A stretch of 33,616 nucleotides of DNA from Clostridium algoriphilum. GTDB lineage: Bacteria; Bacillota; Clostridia; Clostridiales; Clostridiaceae. The stretch covers positions 1-33,616 of the forward strand of contig NZ_JAIZZK010000036.1 of the NCBI RefSeq assembly GCF_020443705.1. The letters are read 5' to 3'. The notes below the pieces were generated by a model. It was given only the letters and a program-made list of their open reading frames with translations. It was not told where the DNA came from and did not search any database. Numbering within the stretch: the first letter of the stretch is position 1; each line of letters begins with the position of its first letter. Below are positions 27,033 through 33,616 of this stretch, in pieces. The position numbers were made by a program, and so were the translations under genes.

Positions 27033-28641
27033 TGTCATCACTCCTTATACCAGGTAAACTAAATTTAAAAGTCGCCCCACCAGAAGAATTATTTAGTGCT
27101 TCCATATATCCACCATGTGCTTCTATTATAGATTTACAAATAGCAAGACCTAGTCCTATCCCTCGTTTTTCTAAAGAAGAACCATTCTTCTTGGTATAAA
27201 ACCTATCAAATATAATCGATATATCTTCTTCTTGTAATCCCTTTCCATTGTCCGACACCTCAAATAATACACTATCATCCTTTTGCTTAACTTTAATTTC
27301 TATAATAGAATCACTCGGTGTATACTTTATTGCATTATCAATTAAATTTATAAACACTTGTTCTATTAACAGTCCATCAACAAATAACATAATCATTTTT
27401 TCTGGTAAATCAGTCTTAATATTATGACTTCCTGAAAACCTAGTAACCCTAGATATTGATTCAGCAATAATTTCTTCAACAATCTCCATATCTTTTTTGA
27501 TTTCAAGTCTACCTTCATCTATTCGCGTCATACTTAATATATTTTCAATTGAATGTATAAGATAACTTGTATCCTCATAAATTATTTCAAGGAGCTCTTT
27601 TTTAGTATCATCACCTAGTATATTATAATTATCAGTAATAGTAGAAACTGACCCTAATATTCCTGTTAACGGCGTTCTTAAGTCATGTGAAATTGATCTC
27701 AAAATATTTCCCCTAAGCCTTTCTCTCTCCGTCTCTAAATTTATTTGTCTTTTCTTTTCGTATAAATCTTCTCTTTCAACAGCTAATGCAATTTGTGTAG
27801 AAACAGACTGTAAAAGAATTTTTTCATTTTCTAATAAAACGTTTTTATCCAAACATGCTATACCAACGACTCCAAGTATTTTATTTTGACCTTTAATTGG
27901 ATGATAATATCCCATACTGTTTATAGATGTTTCAACATCAAATTCTACCACTTCTCCTGTTTTAAAACATCTTTCAATTGCCATTAACTCTATTTTAGAG
28001 TCAAAGATATCCATACTATACTGATTATTAAGCATATAAACACTTGGCTTTTTCAGGTTGTTATTATCATCTATTATAGCTATCATAATGGTTCTGTTAA
28101 ACATATCGATTAAATTTTCACCACAAAATTCAACTACTTGATTTTTATTCTTTGCTGTAAGTAATGACTGATTAATCTTGTATAAAATACGCATTCTATT
28201 TTCACGCATAATAGATATTTTAGCTTGTGTTTTAACTCTTGAGGTTAAAGTACTTGTAATAACTGCAGCTATAAGCATTATAACAAAAGTTACTGGGTAA
28301 TCAGCTCCATAAACCAGAAAACTATAATATGGCATAGTAAAGAAAAAATTAAATGATAATACTCCAATTATCGCAGCGATTATACCAAAAATATATCCAT
28401 CAGTACTTCTTGATACAAATAATACACCTAAAATGAATACTATTATTACATTTGACTCATGTAACCCAATCTTTCTAAATATTAAAGATATTATAGTAGC
28501 TAAACTCATAATTAATAAAGTTTTAAGCGTATTTGTAATTAAGATTATTTTAAGTTTATTTTCAACATAGCCACTATGTTGATACTCATTAGCAATCTCA
28601 GAAAATTTTTCATCAACTTTATTTTTTTTCAAACTCCCCAT
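26995..28641 (-). CDS. KdpD-like sensor kinase without the N-terminal KdpD/Usp domains
   Basis: This is a histidine kinase of about 548 aa. Near the N-terminus are four membrane helices with SRSTDGYIFGIIAAIIGVLSF and NFFFTMPYYSF, matching the KdpD transmembrane region (DUF4118). Then come a GAF-like domain, the HisKA box ISHDLRTPLTGILGS (His about 319), and the ATPase motifs DNAIKYTPSD, VSDNGKGL and GLAICKSIIEAHGG. The large N-terminal KdpD domain that binds nucleotide in the full protein is missing. I prefer the ATG at 28641; a TTG at 28632 is also possible, as it has GGAGGTGA eight bases upstream. It is paired with the KdpE-like gene and lies downstream of the trk cluster. Confidence 0.9.
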   Translation of the reverse strand: MGSLKKNKVDEKFSEIANEYQHSGYVENKLKIILITNTLKTLLIMSLATIISLIFRKIGLHESNVIIVFILGVLFVSRSTDGYIFGIIAAIIGVLSFNFFFTMPYYSFLVYGADYPVTFVIMLIAAVITSTLTSRVKTQAKISIMRENRMRILYKINQSLLTAKNKNQVVEFCGENLIDMFNRTIMIAIIDDNNNLKKPSVYMLNNQYSMDIFDSKIELMAIERCFKTGEVVEFDVETSINSMGYYHPIKGQNKILGVVGIACLDKNVLLENEKILLQSVSTQIALAVEREDLYEKKRQINLETERERLRGNILRSISHDLRTPLTGILGSVSTITDNYNILGDDTKKELLEIIYEDTSYLIHSIENILSMTRIDEGRLEIKKDMEIVEEIIAESISRVTRFSGSHNIKTDLPEKMIMLFVDGLLIEQVFINLIDNAIKYTPSDSIIEIKVKQKDDSVLFEVSDNGKGLQEEDISIIFDRFYTKKNGSSLEKRGIGLGLAICKSIIEAHGGYMEALNNSSGGATFKFSLPGIRSDDNEYKAFDFNSRG

Positions 28642-28763
28642 CACCTCCCTTAACCATATACACATAAACAGCAACTACACCTAGTATAAACAATAAATCA
28701 CATCTCAAACAAAATAATTTACGCTATGACTGTCTAAATAAAACAAATCATTTAGAAGTGCTT

Positions 28764-29246
28764 TTAATGTTTTATATAGATATAGCTTAAACCAAGTGTG
28801 ACTAGTACTAATACTAATGCTACACATTTTTTATTACCACTTATAGAGACTTTAACCCTGCAACCTGCATCTATGATTTCGACTGTACTTGCATGGATAT
28901 CCATATCTCCACCATGTTCTTTACATTCCCTATTAAAGGTTCCATTTATTTTTACTATATCTCCCTTATAACCGTACTTACCAAACGTTTTGATGCTCTG
29001 AACTTGCTTCGATTTAATCCATATTCCCATAGCTGTACTTCCATCACTGATATTCACCCATGAATATTCTCCTCTATTCATACATTCCCCAATAGCTTCA
29101 CCTTTCAGTGTGATTTTACTATTATCAATCTTTTTACTATTTTCAATTAATTGACTAAAATTACTATATTCCTTTGCCATACATGTTATAGAAACAGAAT
29201 ATACTAAAATACATATTAATATTATTGTTTTAATAGTCTTAACCAT
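28764..29246 (-). CDS. Membrane-anchored OB-fold-like protein in the trk cluster
   Basis: This 160-aa protein has a hydrophobic N-terminal signal or anchor (about residues 5-23), a central domain with a likely OB-fold (LKGEAIGECMNRGEYSWVNI, DGSTAMGIWI, VKINGTFNR) and a C-terminal membrane helix before the final KH. The central domain therefore probably lies outside the membrane. It overlaps the trkH 3' end by 25 bases, so it is translated with it. No enzyme motif is seen. It may be an accessory or sensor protein for the K+ system. The fold call is by eye and uncertain. Confidence 0.55.
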   Translation of the reverse strand: MVKTIKTIILICILVYSVSITCMAKEYSNFSQLIENSKKIDNSKITLKGEAIGECMNRGEYSWVNISDGSTAMGIWIKSKQVQSIKTFGKYGYKGDIVKINGTFNRECKEHGGDMDIHASTVEIIDAGCRVKVSISGNKKCVALVLVLVTLGLSYIYIKH

Positions 29247-30757
29247 AATCTCCTAATGCCTCCAAATGTAACTCCTATTAGCGCAAAGACAGATATAAAT
29301 TCTAGTCTTCCTAAATACATTGCAATTATATAATATACCTTCAATATAGTTGGCATTGTAGGAGACGTAACTCCGATGGATAACCCTACATTTCCTGTAA
29401 CTGATGCAGCCTCGAAAGCTGAACTTAAGACAGGATATCCATAATAAGTACCTAAAGCTGTCCCTATAAAAAATAATATTATATAACATGTTATTACTAA
29501 GTAAGCAGATTTTACCATCCCATCTTCTAAAACAATTTCTTTTATATGATGAAATTTAAATATCTTTATTTTTCTGTCAGAATTTAATAATTTATTTACT
29601 TCTGCAACAATACTTTTAAAAACAACTCCCACTCTTAATCCCTTAAACCCACCTGCTGTAGAACATGCTGATCCACCTATTAGCATGGCTATTATAAGCA
29701 TAACTATAGGAAAATCTCCCCATTCAGTAGCAAACTGTCTTGCATAAAGATTACTAAACCCTGTGGTTGTATGCGCTGATAGTACATTATAAACACCTTT
29801 TCTGAAGACTGATATGGCACTACTATATACACCTGAATTTGTTAGTTTTAATGCTGTAAAAAAGGAAATAACTAAAGCAGTAATAAAAAAGCTCTGCGTC
29901 TCAATATTCCTAAATATTTCTTTTTTGTTACCTTGCCATACTGCATAGTGTAATGCAAAATTTAAAGAACCAATTACGAAGAAAATCATTGTTAACAACT
30001 CGTATGAAAAACTATGATAATACAGGATGTTTTGAGACATTGGTGCAAATCCACCTGTGCTCCACGCAGACATAAAAATAAACAATCCATGAAAAAAAGC
30101 ACTTACTGGTTGTAATCCTATAAACATTCCATTAATCCAAAGCATAATGGTACCTAAAATTAGATATACAATACTTATCTTCCATATTATCCTTGCTGTA
30201 TTTTTTACATTAGGAACTAATTCAGCATCCTTACCTTCACCAACATACATTTTGTAAGCACCTAATGTATGGTTTACCATAAAACTTAGAGCAAGTACCA
30301 CCATACCCTGGCCACCGACAAATGTAATAATGTGTCTCCACATATTTAATCCTAAAGATAGATGGTCAAGATTTTGAGTAAGCGAAAGTCCTGTTGTGGT
30401 GAATCCACTCATAACATCAAAACATGCATCAAGAAACGATGCTGTATTTCCGCTAAGCTCGTAAGGAACTGCACATAACAACGTTAATATAAGCCATGAA
30501 CTAGATGCAATAATTAATCCATGCTTCCATTCTACCTTCACTCTATCAATCTTGTTCTTGCCTGTAAACATAAGAATTATACCTAAACTAAAAGACAGAC
30601 TTATACTTATACTAAAATCTAAAAGGACACTCCATTCCTTAAATATCAATGAAGTTAGCATAGGTATCAACATTAAACTTGCTGTTCCCATAATTACATA
30701 GCCTATATAATAGTTTATTATTTTAAAATCATCAAAATCCTTTGTCATTTTTCTCAT
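29222..30757 (-). CDS. trkH: Trk/Ktr-type potassium transporter membrane subunit
   Basis: This 511-aa K+ channel-type subunit of the TrkH/KtrB family has the four degenerate selectivity-filter loops: GFTTTGLS, AWSTGGFAP, AHTTTGFSN and VTGNVGLSI. It has about ten or more membrane helices and a C-terminal GxxRRLWLRLLKQ tail. The ATG start has AAGG seven bases upstream, inside the stop region of the 33-aa peptide gene, so the two are tightly coupled. It is gated by the adjacent TrkA proteins. Confidence 0.93.
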   Translation of the reverse strand: MRKMTKDFDDFKIINYYIGYVIMGTASLMLIPMLTSLIFKEWSVLLDFSISISLSFSLGIILMFTGKNKIDRVKVEWKHGLIIASSSWLILTLLCAVPYELSGNTASFLDACFDVMSGFTTTGLSLTQNLDHLSLGLNMWRHIITFVGGQGMVVLALSFMVNHTLGAYKMYVGEGKDAELVPNVKNTARIIWKISIVYLILGTIMLWINGMFIGLQPVSAFFHGLFIFMSAWSTGGFAPMSQNILYYHSFSYELLTMIFFVIGSLNFALHYAVWQGNKKEIFRNIETQSFFITALVISFFTALKLTNSGVYSSAISVFRKGVYNVLSAHTTTGFSNLYARQFATEWGDFPIVMLIIAMLIGGSACSTAGGFKGLRVGVVFKSIVAEVNKLLNSDRKIKIFKFHHIKEIVLEDGMVKSAYLVITCYIILFFIGTALGTYYGYPVLSSAFEAASVTGNVGLSIGVTSPTMPTILKVYYIIAMYLGRLEFISVFALIGVTFGGIRRLWLRLLKQ

Positions 30758-30761
30758 ACCC

Positions 30762-30863
30762 TCACCTTGCCAAAATCATATTAATGCTATATAGAACAAA
30801 TAAAAATGTTAATGTATAAAATATCTCTGTAATTACGCCGCCTATAATTTTTTTGTTAGTCAT
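30762..30863 (-). CDS. 33-aa one-TM peptide in the trk operon (unnamed small protein)
   Basis: Too short for usual gene tables, this frame reads MTNKKIIGGVITEIFYTL then TFLFVLYSINMILAR, with a basic N-terminus and one membrane helix (about 12-30). It starts seven bases after the trkA stop, with GGAGGG about 10 bases upstream inside the trkA end, and stops four bases before trkH, its TGA lying in the trkH ribosome site. That spacing on both sides is what a real, coupled operon gene shows. Small one-helix subunits exist in K+ systems (KdpF), but I know of no standard one for Trk. It may stabilise TrkH. Confidence 0.6.
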   Translation of the reverse strand: MTNKKIIGGVITEIFYTLTFLFVLYSINMILAR

Positions 30864-30870
30864 AATTTAT

Positions 30871-31530
30871 TTACCCTCCAATTATAGAATTTTCTACTTC
30901 CTTTTTTTTATCTGTATTTGTGATTATAAGTACCTTATCACCCTCTATTATATCCACCGAACCTCTTGGAAAAACTACTTTACAGTCTCTTATTATTGAT
31001 AGTATTACACATTCTTTAGGTATTTTTAACTGACCTATAGATTTGTCCTTCCAAGCACTTTTTTTATCTATTTTTGCTTCTACTAATATCATTTCTCCTT
31101 TATTTATGCTTTCAATGATTTTTAAAGGTTCGCTATTAAACTCCCCTTCTATTAGATTACAAATTACTTGTGTACTACATACAGTCTTATCTACTCCTAG
31201 CGCCTCAAAAATCGCAGTATTTTTAGGATTGTTAATTCTAGATATCGTTTCCTCTATATTAAAATTTACTTTAGCCATTTGACATATAACCAAATTTTCT
31301 TCATCTTTTCCCGTTACTGCAGCTACTACTTCAGCTTCTTCTATCTCCGCATCTTTAAGCACCTCAACATCAGAACCATCCCCACATATTACATCTATTT
31401 CAAGTTCTTCAGCAATCTTTTTACAAATTTTTATATCCTTTTCTATTAAGACTACCTGATGTTTCTTTTCTTTTAATGCTTTAACAAGATAGTATCCTAT
31501 CTTTCCACCACCAACTACTATTGCTCTCAT
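30871..31530 (-). CDS. trkA: TrkA-family potassium transport regulator (second copy)
   Basis: This 219-aa protein has an N-terminal Rossmann RCK domain with the dinucleotide loop VGGGKIGYYLVKAL, then IEKDIKICKKIAEELEIDV and GDGSDVEVLKDA, and a C-terminal RCK-C domain (EAKIDKKSAWKDKSIGQL, VDIIEGDKVLIIT). It gates TrkH in response to NAD(H)/ATP. The ATG overlaps the stop of the preceding trkA by four bases (ATGA). The short length (one RCK pair) is KtrA-like, in contrast to double-length E. coli TrkA. Confidence 0.92.
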   Translation of the reverse strand: MRAIVVGGGKIGYYLVKALKEKKHQVVLIEKDIKICKKIAEELEIDVICGDGSDVEVLKDAEIEEAEVVAAVTGKDEENLVICQMAKVNFNIEETISRINNPKNTAIFEALGVDKTVCSTQVICNLIEGEFNSEPLKIIESINKGEMILVEAKIDKKSAWKDKSIGQLKIPKECVILSIIRDCKVVFPRGSVDIIEGDKVLIITNTDKKKEVENSIIGG

Positions 31531-32180
31531 AGAAGTTTCTCCTTCATTATAGCCTTTACTAACTTTTCTTTATTTTTCTTATTTATGCTACAAATTATTT
31601 TATCGCCTTGTTCCAGTATTTCGTTGTTATTTGGTATGCTAGATTCTCCATTTCTTTGAATTGCACATATTCTACAATTAAATTTATCTTCTATTTGTGA
31701 AACATTATTAATTTTAATTGTATTTATTGTAATCTCCTCTATGGATACATCGTTGTTTAATAAAAATAACGTATTAGATTTTTTATCTATTATTTTGTTT
31801 TTAATTATATTTATTCCTAATTCAGTTGGACTTATCGTTTGTAATCCTAGCTTTCTATAAATAAACTCTCTTGATGGATCAAAAATCCTAGCTATTACTT
31901 TAGGCACCTTAAATATATCTTTCGCAATTTGACTAGCCATAATATTTATATTATCAGCTGGGGTCATAGCCAAAAATATATCGGCTTTATCTATTCCTGC
32001 CTCTATTAATATATCATTATCTATTTCCACTCCTTTAATTCTAATTCCATTAAACCCAGTCCTAAGTCTTTCTAGATTTTCTCCATATTTATCAACTATT
32101 ACTACATCATGTCCATCGTTAGACAATTCCATAGCAAGTCCACTTCCTAACCTACCACAACCTATTATTATAATATACAT
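31527..32180 (-). CDS. trkA: TrkA-family potassium transport regulator (first copy)
   Basis: This 217-aa RCK protein has a dinucleotide loop IGCGRLGSGLAMELS, the acidic VIVDKYGENLERL at the ribose end, then GVEIDNDILIEAGIDKADIFLAMTPADNINIMASQIAKD, and a C-terminal domain ending GDKIICSINKKN. It is the first gene of the potassium cluster; the ATG has AAGGAG eight bases upstream. It is followed by a diverged second TrkA. The two may form a mixed ring under TrkH, or one may be regulatory. Confidence 0.92.
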   Translation of the reverse strand: MYIIIIGCGRLGSGLAMELSNDGHDVVIVDKYGENLERLRTGFNGIRIKGVEIDNDILIEAGIDKADIFLAMTPADNINIMASQIAKDIFKVPKVIARIFDPSREFIYRKLGLQTISPTELGINIIKNKIIDKKSNTLFLLNNDVSIEEITINTIKINNVSQIEDKFNCRICAIQRNGESSIPNNNEILEQGDKIICSINKKNKEKLVKAIMKEKLL

Positions 32181-32588
32181 AATATGTTCTCCTTACATTA
32201 ATTACTTTTGAAAAATATTAACATAGGTAACCCCACGATATGCTAATATATTTGTTTTTTGTAGAAACCATTTTAATAGTATATTTATAACTACGCCTAC
32301 AATCATACCCTAATAATTTAATATTAGATTCATGCCATATTCATATTTTAAGCAATTATAGGTCACAACGCAACTTTGCATATCTCCTCTTAAAATCATT
32401 CTCTTGCCTGTTATATGAGTTCTAAACAATATGTAGCTTTAATCCTTTGTTTATATCTTATTTCCTCTATATATCTCATAGTATTAAATTTATTCATTAA
32501 TATAATAGGCTATATCAATGAAATATACTGCAATTTTACTCATAAACTTACGTACACATAATTCAAATGTTAAGATATTAACTCGTAC
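32181..32588. other. Gene-free region upstream of trkA and the leader RNA
   Basis: This divergent region has no convincing reading frame of useful length and no RNA gene I recognise. It should carry the minus-strand trk promoter, but no clear -35/-10 pair was seen near 32200-32330. Confidence 0.4.
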
Positions 32589-32617
32589 TTGCTTATAATT
32601 TATAGATGCCTTATACT
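32589..32617 (+). promoter_or_regulatory. Promoter TTGCTT-17-TATACT for the leader of the receiver-TPR gene
   Basis: On the plus strand, TTGCTT (32589-32594), a 17-bp spacer and TATACT (32612-32617) form a good sigma-A-type promoter. Transcription from about 32624 would run through the hairpin at 32716-32773 before reaching the start codon at 32810. Confidence 0.6.
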
Positions 32618-32715
32618 AGTATCAAAATCTAAAAATATGAGCTATAAATACATGTTAATAGATTTGCTATGAAAACAAGTTGGACACTAACTCTATGGTA
32701 CATTTTATGTTTATA

Positions 32716-32773
32716 AAAAGATAGAGCTATAATTCCACACTATTAAGTGTTAAAATTATAGCTCTATCTTTTT
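32716..32773 (+). terminator. 20-bp hairpin in the 5' leader of the receiver-TPR gene (attenuator or sRNA end)
   Basis: A perfect 20-bp stem (32716-32735 with 32754-32773; arm AAAAAGATAGAGCTATAATT) encloses an inner 5-bp stem (ACACT/AGTGT) and is followed by A/T sequence 36 bases before the ATG at 32810. No plus-strand gene ends here. It therefore either attenuates the downstream gene or ends a small RNA of about 150 bases from the promoter at 32589. GAGCTATAA also occurs at 32639-32647 and could pair with the right arm instead. T-runs flank both sides, so it can also act on the other strand. Confidence 0.7.
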
Positions 32774-32809
32774 AATAATGTGATTTCCATTTGGAAAGGA
32801 AGGACCACT

Positions 32810-33385
32810 ATGAAAAAAGCTCTAGTTGTAGATGATACAAAAAATATTCGTACATTGCTAAGCATTTATCTTGAACTAAACAACTTTGAAGTATTGATGG
32901 CTACGAATGGTCATGAAGCTTTATTATTAATTGATACCGAACCTGTAGATTTAATATTTTTAGATATTAAAATGCCAGAAATGAGTGGTACAGAGGTTCT
33001 AAAGAGAATTAGAGCTAAAGGGATAACTGCCCCCGTAATAATTATGACAGCCTTTGCTACTGTTAAAAATGCAGTGGATTGTACTAAACTTGGCGCTATA
33101 ACTTATTTGCAGAAACCTTTTAGTACAGATAAGATTAAAACTATTCTTAATGAAATGAATACTGAAGAAGATATCTATCCTAAAGATATTGAATACCAAA
33201 TAATGACTGTAAAATATTTAATAGCTAAAAACAACTTAGAAAAAGCATTAGATACTTTAAAGGTAGTTCTATCTATTGATCCCAATATACCTGAAATCTA
33301 TGAATTAATCTCTATAGTATATAGTAAACAGGGAGAAATAAGAAAATCTGATATATTTCATAATATGTCAAAACAATGGGAATAA
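32810..33385 (+). CDS. Response regulator: receiver domain fused to TPR-like C-terminus
   Basis: This 191-aa protein has a receiver with acidic VVDDTKN (Asp 8 and 9), phospho-Asp in FLDIKMPEMSG (Asp 52), Thr 80 in MTAF and Lys 102 in QKPF. Residues from about 130 (LIAKNNLEKALDTLKVVLSI then DPNIPEIYELISIVYSKQG) form TPR-like helix pairs, not a DNA-binding domain. It therefore probably acts through protein contacts. The real start is the ATG at 32810 with AAGGAAGGA five to eight bases before; upstream in-frame codons lie within the leader. It ends at a palindromic terminator shared with tRNA-Lys. The partner kinase is unknown. Confidence 0.9.
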   Translation: MKKALVVDDTKNIRTLLSIYLELNNFEVLMATNGHEALLLIDTEPVDLIFLDIKMPEMSGTEVLKRIRAKGITAPVIIMTAFATVKNAVDCTKLGAITYLQKPFSTDKIKTILNEMNTEEDIYPKDIEYQIMTVKYLIAKNNLEKALDTLKVVLSIDPNIPEIYELISIVYSKQGEIRKSDIFHNMSKQWE

Positions 33386-33387
33386 AA

Positions 33388-33413
33388 AAAAGCACTTCAT
33401 ATGAAGTGCTTTT
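33388..33413. terminator. Bidirectional terminator (26-bp palindrome)
   Basis: A perfect palindrome, AAAAGCACTTCAT and its complement (33388-33413), lies between the plus-strand receiver-TPR gene and the minus-strand tRNA-Lys. It has a T-run on both sides and ends the receiver-TPR transcript and the rRNA operon transcript. Confidence 0.88.
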
Positions 33414-33423
33414 AGTGCTTTTT

Positions 33424-33499
33424 TGGTGGCTTACCGGGGAATCGAACCCCGGACACCATGATTAAAAGTCATGTGCTCTACCAACTGAGCTAGTAAACC
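33424..33499 (-). tRNA. tRNA-Lys (anticodon TTT)
   Basis: On the minus strand the gene folds as GGTTTAC/GTAAGCC acceptor stem, GCTC-AGTTGGTA-GAGC D arm, CATGA-CTTTTAA-TCATG anticodon arm with TTT, and CGGGG-TTCGATT-CCCCG T arm, ending in an encoded CCA. It is 76 bases. It follows 5S rRNA by nine bases and is the last gene of that operon. Confidence 0.97.
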
Positions 33500-33508
33500 A
33501 TGTTTATC

Positions 33509-33616
33509 TGGCGACGACCTACTCTTCCACAAGGTTACCCCTGCAGTACCATCGGCGCATTGAAGCTTAACCTTCGTGTTCGGTATGGGAACGGGTGTTA
33601 CCTTCAGGCCATAATC
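33509..33616 (-). rRNA. 5S rRNA (first few bases cut by the window edge)
   Basis: On the minus strand this reads GATTATGGCCTGAAGG then AACACCCGTTCCCATACCGA, then GTAGGTCGTCGCCA at the 3' end, a clear 5S gene. About 108 bases are present; the 5' end lies outside the window. A 16S-23S pair would be expected to the right. It is followed by tRNA-Lys. Confidence 0.95.

Noticed and set aside
28680-28763. Terminator between the OB-like gene and the kinase gene
   Set aside because: Only a 7-bp stem (TCTAAAT/ATTTAGA) with a 10-base loop and no T-run; not strong enough to separate the units.

Overview
The window is about 33.6 kb of very AT-rich DNA, most likely from a Clostridium sensu stricto-type Firmicute. 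Reasons: strong Shine-Dalgarno sites (AGGAGG/GGGGG types), several TTG and GTG starts, a clostridial-type rRNA leader, and best-fit gene families (GlgC/GlgD, Trk/Ktr, YceG-type stress genes). It lies between two rRNA operons that both read leftward. The first bases are the 5' end of a 16S gene with its leader and promoter. The last bases are a nearly complete 5S gene followed by tRNA-Lys(TTT). No insertion sequence, phage gene, CRISPR array or integrase was seen.

Left part (0.6-5.9 kb): minus-strand housekeeping or accessory genes. They are a class V aminotransferase, an HELSH-type membrane metalloprotease, a YdcF/DUF218 protein, a VanZ-like protein, a glutamine cyclotransferase and a small zinc-ribbon protein.

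Middle (6.1-20 kb): a tellurium-resistance/Ter-type stress island. It holds a long YceG-like protein (846 aa, repeated modules), a divergent TerD-AIM24 pair, and a four-gene plus-strand 'biosynthetic module' (CitE-like C-C lyase, PRTase with TRSP domain, PRTase with PELOTA domain, HAD phosphatase). A Ca2+-type P-type ATPase and three classical TerD paralogs complete it. The four enzymes resemble the set that has been predicted to make a nucleoside-like metabolite. TerD proteins bind Ca2+ and the ATPase moves Ca2+, so the island joins a predicted metabolite pathway to calcium handling. No ATP-grasp, TerC or TelA gene is present in this window. An NRAMP Mn2+/Fe2+ transporter (mntH) is divergent from the terD cluster.

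Right part (22-33 kb): glgC, disrupted by an apparent one-base deletion, and glgD; then MscS and a TPR protein. Next comes a minus-strand potassium cluster: two TrkA proteins, an unlisted 33-aa one-TM peptide, TrkH and an anchored OB-fold-like protein, followed by a KdpD-like kinase lacking the usual N-terminal domain and a KdpE-like regulator. Last is a receiver-TPR response regulator behind a leader that contains a strong promoter and a long terminator-like hairpin.

The least explained items are the 33-aa peptide in the trk cluster, the leader hairpin at 32.7 kb, the triplicated YceG protein and the TerD protein with a degraded calcium loop. All functional statements are from reading the sequence; no database search was run.
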